Source: Favolaschia claudopus (Eukaryota; Basidiomycota; Agaricomycetes; Agaricales; Mycenaceae). Taken from it: 64,000 bases of DNA. A program made the position numbers and the translations under genes. Positions 1-9,246 of this stretch are shown here, in pieces (within the stretch, counting starts at the first letter, position 1; each line of letters starts with the position of its first letter). The stretch lies in assembly GCA_037176885.1 (NCBI GenBank), contig JAWWNJ010000004.1, positions 1,240,001 to 1,304,000 of the forward strand, written 5' to 3'. The notes under the pieces were generated by a model. It ran no database searches. It was not told the DNA's origin and saw only the letters and a program-made list of their open reading frames with translations.

Positions 1-796
1 TTGCCTCCGTCATACTTTCCTGGTGAAGTCACTCTGTGTATGCCTTGCGAAGATGCGCTCTGGAAGGCTGGTTCTGCTCAGGATTGGTTCTCCATCCTAC
101 AGATACCTTTACAAGACTCGTCTGAACACCGTTTGACGGGTCTTGATATGAGTACGAGTTTGGCGTCGATGAACGATGCACATTTTGTCCCTACCCCGCA
201 TTTAAGCCGCTTTTGCCATTTCATTCTCATCCATGCCATCCTTCGCGACTTATTCACAGCATGCTCGGAGCCGCTGAATCGCTCGTCGGACTCGTATGTT
301 GAAGACACTCTCAGCCCGCATATGCTATCGATGCAATACGCACTTCACAACTGGCTGCATAGTTGGACCTTATGCACCAGTCGTACGCGTTTGACGGGAG
401 AACTGTCTTTCTTCGACGACGGTACGCCTGAAGTCTCTTATAGAAGAAGCAGATCGCTGATTAACGCTAGTTGTCCCTTTCTATTGGCTCGGGCAGGTTC
501 GTAAATTGGCACTCATTCCTACATTGTCTGATTTGATCTAGGTGGCGATTCTAGCCTACCAGGAGGGCTTGCCTCCGTTCAATGTGTCTGACGGCGACAA
601 AGGAGAAGTACGTTTCAAAATGGTGAAACGATGGTTGAGACATATTCGGGCCTTTCTTAATGAAGGCTCCGAATCGACATTATTCTGGGATGAATTGATG
701 AAAATCCGGTTGCAAAACTGGCAGCTCGAATATGACGCTGACGGAGGACTGGACGACCAGGACGGGCTGTTGGGGTTTTTTCCCGACATGAAATGA
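1..796 (+). CDS. Fungal transcription factor, 3' part only (fungal_trans-like region)
   Basis: The gene is cut by the left edge, so its DNA-binding domain is not visible. Three exons are supported: 1-421, 471-496 and 542-796, with introns of 49 and 45 nt (GT-AG). After splicing, the frame reads through FYWLGQVAILAYQEGLPPF, a segment typical of the alpha-helical regulatory region of fungal C2H2 and Zn2Cys6 transcription factors. The segment SRFCHFILIHAILRDLF is the helix such proteins usually carry upstream. The product is inferred to be a nuclear regulator; its target genes cannot be guessed. The middle exon is only 26 nt and is required, because without it the conserved helix is broken. Confidence 0.6.
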
Positions 797-1227
797 TCTC
801 CTCTCCAACTCTGGATCCTGGATATTTTGATTGTCACATTGACAAGAGGTTGCAACTCCCTCTGCGGCGAACACAGCGCCCTTCCAAAGGCCAGGAAGAC
901 TATATAGTATAGAGCTTGCTGCTTGCCGAACAAGTCCAGGAGCTTCGCACTCAAGCCAAGCTTCACCAGGGGTTGTTGCTTTTGATGTTCACTTTTGGTC
1001 GTAGAATTACAAGTGTACTTGAAACTGTAAGTAACTGCATGTTGTAAATCTAAAATCGGGGCATTGCTTGGACAGTTGCACTGCCAATGCACTGCAGTCT
1101 GCTTCTGCGTACTCACGGTCACGTTTTGGGGTCGCGATGCCTGGCCGCGGCGGAGCCGCCGCTCACTTTGGGACAAGTTTGGAACGAGTCGACTCCTGCG
1201 AATCGCCACGACCGCGACCGTGGTGGC
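797..1227. other. Intergenic region between the transcription factor and the DUF218 gene
   Basis: No open frame here resembles a known protein. It should hold the 3' UTR of the left gene and the promoter of the DUF218 gene. The long minus-strand frame that crosses it looks like a shadow and has no splice-supported continuation. Confidence 0.5.
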
Positions 1228-2408
1228 ATGCTCCCGAGGCCCATTGCAGACCGTAGGCGTGGCTCTGTCTTGGATCTCAGACGGTCGTTACTTCTTCGTT
1301 CTCGAGCTACAAATCTTGCTGTCCTTGCGCTAGCTGCTCTCGCGTTTTTTTCGCTGTTGCTCAACCTCCATCTTTATTTCCCGTCCGGCTCAGACTCTTC
1401 TTCTTGGAATCTACCGTGGAATGTTCTAGCTTCGCTTCCGGACCTCCATAATGAGGATTTGAATCACCTCATTGTCGTTCCTGGTCATGCCATTTGGAAA
1501 GGGATTAGTCCAGCCTCTAGATTGCAGCTCGAAGATTGGGCTTTTCAGTCATTTCAACCGCACGATACTATGGTACTGTCTTCAATCGCTCTTGGCTGAA
1601 TGCTATTTATCCGGATGCCCCAAGCCGAGTCGCTTCGAAGTATTCTTCCAGCATATTTCCACCGCGTTAGTGGCCATAGAACTCCGCAGATGTAATTTAG
1701 AACCACCCTGTCTAGTGCAGAACTAGCCCTTGCAGACGAACGGTCGCTTGTCGTCTTCAGCGGGTATGAGTTATTCTGTTGTATGCGACCGTCACTGGCT
1801 TGACTCGCGAGCTTTAGCGGACAAACTCAGAGAGAATCTACCACCACCGAGGGCGAATCATACCTTCGTTTGGCGTTAATTGCAGGGCTTTTCCATTCCC
1901 ATTCGGAAACGTTCAGTCGCGCTACGTCCGAAGGCTTCGCCATGGACTCTTTCCAGAACCTCCTTTTCTCAATTGCTCGTTTTCATGAGTATACTGGCGT
2001 ATATCCCGAGAAGATCACTGTTGTAGGATACGAGATGAAACGGGCTCGGTTTGAGCAGCTCCACCGCCTCGCTATCCGATGGCCCAGGTCTCGTTTCACA
2101 TACATTGGCATAGACGTGGACGGCGATAATTCTGAGGCAAGGAAGGGCGAGGTCAGTTGGATTATCAAGTCCTCATACCGCATCGATTGATTTACGGGTT
2201 CGGATAGCATGAAAATGGCTACCTGCCGTATCTCTCCGACTCTTATGGCTGCCATGGCTATTTGCGAGAGAAAAGGAAGCAGCGAAACTACAACCGACGT
2301 TTCCCGCCGTACGACTTGAGCTGCCCGGAGCTTCGACAGCTTCTTCAATGGTGCCCTGCACATGCACAACAACAATTCGCTGGCACGCTTCCCTGGTCGT
2401 CCAATTAG
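1228..2408 (+). CDS. DUF218 (YdcF-like) membrane-anchored protein
   Basis: Exons 1228-1572, 1625-1665, 1716-1763, 1818-2151 and 2208-2408 encode 322 residues. One N-terminal membrane segment (NLAVLALAALAFFSLLLNL, about residues 29-47) is followed by a DUF218 domain. That domain opens with HLIVVPGHAIWKG, includes LVVFSGGQT and continues with SFQNLLFSIARFHEYTG and ITVVGYEMKRARF. These are the usual blocks of the fungal DUF218 family. Bacterial relatives (SanA, YdcF) act at or near the cell envelope, but no reaction is established for the fungal proteins. I infer a membrane protein with its domain on the non-cytosolic side. The ATG at 1228 was chosen because it directly precedes the membrane segment. 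The gene converges on the receptor gene with 87 nt between stop codons. Confidence 0.85.
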
Positions 2409-2495
2409 ATCATGATTAGAGTTTGCTTCTTTGGTAATATAACAGCAAGTAAAGTACATCCAATGAAACGAGAGATAATACTGTTCAACAAACAC

Positions 2496-4280
2496 CTAAC
2501 CTCCGTAGCCGATATGTCGTGCCGCAACATCATCAGGTGGGGTCAAGGGTATGGGCGAGTTCGCTGTCTCGTACATATCATACAAACTCTCCCCGCTCCC
2601 ACGATACACTTGAGGCGGAGGGGCAAGCATCGGGGGCGCATTGACTGCAGTTGTGATGCGGAGCTGTGGAGGCGTCGCGTCCATTTCAGATTTATATTCC
2701 TTCTCCTTTTCGTCGTACGACTCTGAATACGTTCCCGAGGACTGGTAATAAGAGTCCGGTCCAGTTTCAATGTTGTATTCCGGAATGGGCTGAGGGCGAG
2801 ATATAGCCCACTTCGGAAACTTGAAAGACTCTGGAGGAAGGATGCGGCGAGTCATGGTGAACAGTACCACATTGACCACTCCGTCCAGCAGGAAGACAGC
2901 ACCACTGTATCGAGAATTACATTGGATTGAAGAACTTTAGGGACGCTGTTGATTGTATAATTCGACTCACCTGAATATAGTGACTTCAAAAGGGACGTCG
3001 TTGCCGGCAAAGTAACTTAATCGTGATGCAGCAATAGGCAAAATGAGTATTGTGTAGGCCACCTGGAATCAATGAGCGCAAGCGAAGTAGAGCGTACACG
3101 AGATTGTGTACCGGATACCTGAAGTAAACAGTAAGGTTAGATCTAATTGTTGATGTAGCAGTATTTGACCCACAAAAGCATTTGCTTGGCGATAGTCATA
3201 GCTTGGTTCTCGAATTGCTTCCCACGCCATGGTGTACCAACTCTTTGAAAGTGGATACGGCGGCCTTCGACGACAATATTTCCTCTCAAGCGAAGGAAAA
3301 TGAGCATGTATAGGATAAAGCTGAACGCAGCAGCCATGAACATCTAGGGTGAAGGTGAATCTAGGATAATGGAACAAGTCGTTCGGGAGACTTGCAAACA
3401 TGTAATCCAACCTGTATCAGATGATCATGAAGGAGCTGCGGTAGGGATTGAACCGACGTACGTGACGCGCGAATTAGCGTAGTGCGGTGATATCCAACAC
3501 CAATATCCCGAGATTCCATCTATGACAGAAATAAACATTGTTTTTGAGCCAAGTGGATGGTGGACCCACAAAATGGTCCATGCCGAGAGGCATTGAGTCC
3601 GGCCGGCCCTATAAATACGATCGCTGCAATGCCAGCCCAACCAGCGACAAGGGTCGTCACAAGCACAAAACGGCTCGATTTGAGTTCCAGAAAGAGCAAA
3701 AAGAAGGTATGGAGTGCGATGGCAAACGTCCAAACCGCAATAGACACATCCGCAATCTGCTTCAACACCCCTTTTGTTCTTGTCAGGTTGTGTCGTTAGA
3801 TAATGAGATATCGGTAAAGTTCACCTTGTATAGTACAGACGTCGCCAACGACGACAGCCATATCACGAATCCATTGTGCATTCATTATCGAACCGATGGC
3901 TTGGATTATGTCACTTATTAACAGAGATATGAAATAGGCTGCGACCTGGAGAATTTTGTTGAAGTGCCGATGAGAAGTGGTGCAACAAGCTCACGTACAT
4001 GAGTGCGAACGAAAAGGTGCGGGTGCTTGTCATTGGTCCATGAACGAGTATTGAATGCCTATCTCCAGTATGAACCGGTCGTGTGCGTGATGTGAAATTT
4101 GCTCACTTACCGATAAACATATCGTCAAAAGAAGACCGACAACTGCAACCAAGGAGAAGCAAGAAAAGACAACAAGGACCTATAACAGAAGCATGAATAT
4201 GCCGGCACACGAGCAAAAATTAGCTCCTGACAGTGACGCCGTGAACTTCTCTCGAAGTGTACGCTGTCTGTTGTAGCCAT
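2496..4280 (-). CDS. Seven-transmembrane G-protein-coupled receptor (cAMP-receptor/Git3-like pattern)
   Basis: Exons, 5' to 3': 4280-4263, 4179-4111, 4058-3999, 3945-3825, 3770-3570, 3519-3462, 3411-3396, 3343-3174, 3118-3112, 3062-2971 and 2904-2496, giving 406 residues. Seven hydrophobic helices are visible, beginning VLVVFSCFSLVAVVGLLL. The pattern includes FISLLISDIIQAIGS, CTIQGVLKQIADVSIAVW, HGPFYGISGYWCWISP, FLRLRGN, KQMLLYPVAYTILILPIAA and FLLDGVVNVVLF, followed by a polar, Ser/Pro-rich cytosolic tail of about 120 residues. This matches basidiomycete class-B/cAMP-type receptors. Its role would be to sense an extracellular cue and activate a heterotrimeric G protein; the ligand is unknown. 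One exon is 7 nt and one 16 nt, and the intron at 3344-3395 appears to use a GC donor. The first exon (MATTDS) is the least certain part. A G-alpha gene lies 31 kb away. Confidence 0.87.
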
Positions 4281-4540
4281 TCCGAGCCATCCGGGAAGAA
4301 CGTGTGGTTTGGCATGAAGAAGAAGGAGAATTGAAGTTAAATAGTGATGCCGCCGGTGCTTTAATGAAAGAAATGAAGAAGAGAAAGAAAAAAAGAGCAG
4401 AGGCACGGCCCCCAAGAAGATGAAAGTAAGGCAAGAAGCAAGAAACCAAATGCTTCCCACGCCTGTCGTCTTGACATTGACATTTGATAACCATCACCTG
4501 ATCCGTGCCCCAGATTGGTCTAGATTGGTTCTTCCGCTTG

Positions 4541-4573
4541 GACCACTCAAGACCACTCTACTGTAGACCACTC
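4541..4573. repeat. Three direct copies of GACCACTC
   Basis: The octamer occurs at 4541-4548, 4551-4558 and 4566-4573, about 260-295 nt upstream of the proposed receptor start codon. The short, irregularly spaced copies could be binding sites for a regulator, but this is inference only. Confidence 0.55.
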
Positions 4574-4644
4574 AGACCGCTTGCCACATAGACTGAGATA
4601 TACTGAGATAATTTGCAGATATTAAGTGCTTACCGTCTGGCAAC

Positions 4645-4661
4645 GAGTTACTTCGTAACTC
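4645..4661. repeat. Perfect inverted repeat with 3-nt loop
   Basis: GAGTTAC and GTAACTC flank a TTC loop. The arms are perfect 7-mers. It lies 10 nt left of another palindrome and 54 nt from the stop codon of the upstream membrane-protein gene, so it may be a 3'-UTR hairpin or a protein-binding site. Confidence 0.6.
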
Positions 4662-4670
4662 AGTAGTACA

Positions 4671-4682
4671 GGTCTCGAGACC
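4671..4682. repeat. Perfect 12-bp palindrome
   Basis: GGTCTCGAGACC is fully self-complementary. Its position between the 3' end of one gene and the promoter of the next would fit either a dimeric regulator site or an RNA hairpin. Confidence 0.6.
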
Positions 4683-4714
4683 ATGGCTTGCTATGGCATT
4701 AGATTTTTTTTACA

Positions 4715-6480
4715 TTAGTGTTTGGATCTGTTCGTACTCCTAGCATTCCTGGAATAATCTTCCAATTCGTACACTCTCGGCACTCGTTCCATCCGCACCG
4801 TACGTTCAATTCTTACATGAACTTCAGTAGGCTCTTCGCTGCTTGGCCGTCCACCTCCGCCAGACAGAGACTCAGCATCAAAGTCGGGTACCGTTAAATC
4901 GCAGCCTGCTCCACTCTTCGTCTCGAACTGAGATCGGAGAGCTCGACTCACGTCCCTGGCGGAGGTGATATGCTCAGTGATGGTAACAGCAGCTTCGATA
5001 GATTCGTTCCGTCGTTCGAGCGATGCCTCTGCACGCAATTTTTAGTTCAGGTATTTGGAGAGCGGCAGAAAGGCAATGTCACCATGAAGATGTATCAGTA
5101 GACGTTGGCTCATGATCCATGTTACACAATATCCGAGAGAGGCTCTGAAATGTTACAAGTCAACAGCAGCTCAACAAGATTCAGATACCAGCGTACGCGG
5201 CAGTCTGTACAGTACAACTAGTCAGCGCATACACATTGAAAATTTAGAACGGAGCCACCTGAACTTCAAACGTGAGGGCGCGATAAAACACTAAATTGAG
5301 CAGGTTGACCAGCGCAGGGCAAAGAAATAACCCAAGCCATCGATAAGCATCCTGGCAACGAAAAGTTGTCCAAAAATGGGGCTCATCTCGGGTAGGCGAC
5401 TCACATCGTCGTCACTCTAGACATCCTGATGGACAATGAGCAGGGTTGCACGACGTGAAATCGTCTAAATGAGGAAACTGACATCGAAGCACTTGTTTTC
5501 AACTTGAGCAAGAAGTAAATGCAGATCACGCTTGTGGCGAAGTCGTAGAGGATCGCTACTAGATAGTGGACCCAGCCACCGAGAGCCGTTGGGCTGGAGC
5601 TTGCGCAACTGGAGATCGCCTGAGATGTAAAGCGGGAAAGCTTTCGAAGAGGAAGACCGACTTTTTCTAACAAATAAAGTCAGACAGAACAACAGCGAGA
5701 GAGGACAAAAAAGCGTACCAAACTCTCTATGAACTGCACTGGGAGAGGGAAGTTGAGCTGACCAAATGGGACCTCACACATTGTGACCAAGACCTACTCT
5801 TCCGGCTCGAAAGGGTTGCTACTCCTTCCAACTGAAGAATCATACCACAACGTCAGTTGTCGTGAACATCGAAAGAACCGACTTGAACGAACAGTGGATG
5901 CGGCAAGGAACATTGATAATATTATGTAGCCCCACGTTCTGGACTTGAAGGAAAGATTATAAGCTCTGTTTCGAAGAATGTAAGTCAATGAAATGGGGAA
6001 GTATTGATTGTTTTACCGGAAACCCTGCAAGAGCCTGTTGAAAGGGAGAGAGCGAGATACAAACAAGAACTACTTGCCAAAATGGCTTGCGATACCATGC
6101 TTTGTACGACTATTGACACGAAATGAACGAAACATCAACTGCTAGTAGACTTTGAACCGACCTTTGAATATCGAAGGTAGCAGATAGTACTGACGACATG
6201 TACTGGGGCTGAATCCAGTATAGAAAAAACCAAGGTTGCTGATTATGAGGATGAGGATACTGGTATACCTGTCAAGTCGTCAATGCCGAACGCAAAGGAC
6301 GGGGGGAAAGGCGGACCGGATAAGTAGAAATAACGTGAAGGAGAGCCTGACAGTGAGTAAAAACGTCAGTAACAACCTCAGTGCCTAAGACAACTCAGAG
6401 GATAAACTCACGTCAACTGCCTCCCCTTGCATACAGTCCTCCACACACGCCATTCGAAAGGTAGTGTTAGTATATGACTG
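4715..6480 (-). pseudogene. Basidiomycete multi-pass membrane protein, probably frameshifted
   Basis: The 3' exons are clear: about 5351-5259, 5204-5189 (16 nt), 5142-5083 and 5028-4715. They join as LVNLLNLVFYRALTFEVQ, TAAYAASLGYC, VTWIMSQRLLIHLHEASLER and then a polar tail. Upstream lie GGWVHYLVAILYDFATSV and MSRVTTM. This resembles an uncharacterised multi-helix family found in mushroom-forming fungi. In the exon 5351-5259, the upstream splice phase gives MLIDGLGYFFAL, but the downstream conserved segment is in another frame, so one base seems to be missing near 5311-5320. Exons above 5.7 kb could not be joined convincingly; an early segment reads SPSRYFYLSGPPFPPSFAFG. The left limit is certain and the right limit is approximate. 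Function is unknown. Confidence 0.5.
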
Positions 6481-7173
6481 GGGGGAGCGGTCGCATTCCA
6501 TTCAGTTGCCAAGAGAGTTGCGATTGTATTGTGAGACTTACTCGTAGCCAGCTATCGCCAAAGACGCAACGCGCATGTACCCCGAGATTGCATGGCGGGT
6601 TTCAGAGGCATCCATGCGCAGAGGACGTGGGGGGAAGAGGGACGCCTCGTCGCCGAATGAAACGGGGTAAGGTGCTCAGCTGCCAGTGATTGGGATCGAC
6701 AATCGTGAGCGCGTGGGGCGACCATCAGACTTCTCTGGCTACCTAATTCTATGGCGCCGATGGAAGTACATAGCTGGAAGTATGGATGCAGCATAGCTTC
6801 GCTGACAAGTGAATACAAGGAATTGCGAAGGTCAAAGTGAAACCGATGCGGCACAAAGTGAGTACGAAAGTAAAACGAACGCAGAAATAGCACGGGTTAT
6901 ATTCGTGCGAAAATGACACCCAATCAGTGAACGAATCAGCAGAACACCAATTAGCTCCATGGACGGGAAGAAGATGTACGGCAAAATCTTTAGAGAAACG
7001 AGAGACTTCTCTTTGAAGAACTTCTTCAACTTCGACAGCAATTAAGGTTTGACATTATGTGTTGTAAGGTAGAACAGTAGACATGAAGTACTATACACAT
7101 CCACCTAGGAATTGTATTTGCTTTATTGTTGTTCGGTCAATCTATATGCTAACGAACTGGCAGGCAGAAGGAA
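6481..7173. other. Stretch without a recognisable gene
   Basis: Only short frames without conserved motifs are present on either strand. The region lies immediately downstream of the abrupt end of the truncated regulator gene, so it may have replaced that gene's missing 3' half. No repeats or transposase remnants were recognised. Confidence 0.4.
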
Positions 7174-8559
7174 TCAGCAACGATCGGTGCAAAAACATCG
7201 GAGCTGCTTACACGACGAAGCCGTCAAATGCAGTTGCAGAACAGATGCCCAAGTCGACCGCCTGCGGTTACGCTCACTCTCTGTTAGGTTGATGGGACTT
7301 GGGGTCTGCTCAGATAGTCCAAGCTCCATGGCCATTCTCATCGCCATTTGGCAATACGTCCGGAGACCTGTAGCGCGCAGTTAAAATGCAGGCTCGTCGT
7401 AAATCACCGCAAGCTTACCAGCAATGCGACTGTTCTTGTATTCGGACCACGCCAACAGCATTATCCCGTGTAAAGTGTCCATTGACGAAACATGAGCGAC
7501 GGAAGCTAACATATTCTAATAGATCCCATGATAAGTTTACGAGACCTGGAGCGCAATGGGGCTGGCGCACCTTGGCGTTGTCCCCATACGTGTCGGCTAC
7601 ATTAGGAAGTCCGCGAACAGTAAGTTCGGACATGGTCGAATATCTGGCACTGTCTCGGTCGCTGGGACGCATCGAGAAGCACCTTAACACACCTAGTGGC
7701 CATAGCGGCAATACAATTAGCGAGAAGTGGGGACATAACTTGATCCCAGTAATCTCTCGAGACTTCGTCATAAGCTATGAAGGGAAATTCTGCGCCGAGT
7801 TGTTCGAAAAAGAGTTGAATGAAATGCTGCATGTACGTGGGATGGGGGAATTGCGGTCGCTCAGGGTCGAATAAGTGAACAGGTCTAACGCCATGTTGGC
7901 TGGGCGGACGATTGTGGCGAGGATTCTGCAGCTGTTGCATGGGAGGCGGGGCCATATTATACGCTATCGAGTCATTGCGAGTGGGTCCACGGAGAGAAGA
8001 GGATCTGACGTCGAGATTAAAAGAACCGCATCAAGGCTGAATCGTAAGCCTGCGTACCTATCTATTGAGCGACGCGAATCAGGAGGGTAGGAAAGATAGC
8101 GAGAGTCGCCTTCGGGTACTACAACGCCACTAGGCTTCGGCGAATTTGTTGATGAACGAGGATTCGAAAGGGAAGGACTAGAGGCGCTAGAGTTGGAAGG
8201 GGATCTAACTAAATGAATCGCTTCTCGCTTGAAGAATATTTGTTATTGCGCACCTCGGCTCATCCCCATACGGCGATCCGACGTTTGGACCTGCAATTGC
8301 TCGACTACGCTCAGCGAAGTAGCGTTCGCGGTCTCTAAAACGACATGGAATCTTCGCAGCCTTGCACGCCTCACACTTTGTCTCCGGAGAGGGCTGTAGA
8401 CACTTTATTTTTTTGAGACGACTAGAACGCGTCAGAAGTTGGTTGAAAGACGGGGCAACGGACCGACCAATTGTCGCAAGAAGTGACAAGGCGCGGACGT
8501 TTCTTGTGGCCCTGGGCATGCTGCGGAGACTCGATGATGAATTGGAAAGAGTCGTCCAT
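7174..8559 (-). pseudogene. Zn2Cys6 transcription factor lacking its C-terminal half
   Basis: Exons 8559-8468, 8421-8254, 8204-8058, 8004-7693, 7643-7571, 7515-7419 and 7367-7174 give a 360-residue frame. The zinc cluster is complete once exons 1 and 2 are joined: SCDNCRLKKIKC, then KCEACKAAKIPC, near residues 30-55. A Ser/Pro linker follows, then the start of the fungal_trans regulatory domain: MQHFIQLFFEQLGAEFPFI, ELTVRGLPNVADTYGDNAK, DTLHGIMLLAWSEYKNS and YCQMAMRMAMELGLSEQ. After LTESERNRRR the family resemblance stops and a stop codon follows 22 residues later. Relatives normally run several hundred residues further. All internal splice sites are intact, so the break is recent or the short form is still made. 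Such a protein could bind DNA without regulating it normally. Confidence 0.7.
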
Positions 8560-9246
8560 CGGGAAAAGTAAAAGAGGCGCAATTCGGAAGGAGGGTTTTA
8601 AAGCATCACTCAACAAAGGCAAGGGTCAATGTCACATATGTCACACCCTCTGTTTCACCTCCCCCGCCGGCCCGATCTCATCACCGCCCTGGCCTTGCCA
8701 ACCCGGCCCACGGACCCCCCCAAGATCTGCCAGATCCATGCGCTATGTAAAGACCCACAAAATTATCCTTCGACGCCCACAAGTTTCCGCTGAAACAAAT
8801 CCGCTTACAGTCACCAGAAACCGTGGGTCTTTGACGGCATTCTCACACCACCTCACACGACGTTCGTCTCTTCCCGAAAGCCCACCGTTGCGTCCCTATA
8901 GCTTCACATACACAGTCAAAGCTCACGTCCCAGAATAATCCTTTTACAGCTTGCTCGGTGTTTCCTCTCCGTGCTGCACGGTAGCCAGGTCCTCCAGTGA
9001 TAACCATACAAACTCATACACTTGATGCCAGATGTGATGTGCTGACAGCACAATCGTATGCATCGTATATATTTTCCAGGGAAATCACACACCCACTGTG
9101 GAAACAAGATATCATACTCTCGACCAAGCGCCCCGTTGCGCGCTTACAGCACCACGGTCTTCGGGGAATCGTGAGAGCGACGCAATCACGGACGTTCAAT
9201 ATTGTGGAAGGCTCAGGCTCGGCCACTGCCTAGGCTTGGCTTGGTC
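8560..9246. other. Intergenic region, no gene seen
   Basis: The region holds the promoter side of the truncated regulator and the 3' side of the transporter gene. C- and A-rich runs around 8640-8740 are present, but no conserved protein, RNA gene or structured repeat was recognised. Confidence 0.45.

Larger units (their letters stand above)
4281..4714. other. Receptor gene upstream region with clustered short repeats
   Basis: This stretch lies upstream of the receptor and downstream of the next minus-strand gene. It holds three copies of GACCACTC, a direct repeat of ACTGAGATA at 4592-4600 and 4602-4610, and two perfect inverted repeats, listed separately. No coding region was seen. Confidence 0.5.

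Noticed and set aside
556..1209. 217-codon minus-strand frame
   Set aside because: It lies largely antisense to the last exon of the transcription factor, has biased composition and shows no family motif.
3425..3461. T-arm-like GGTTCAATCC on the minus strand
   Set aside because: It falls inside a normal receptor intron and has no matching acceptor or D-arm.
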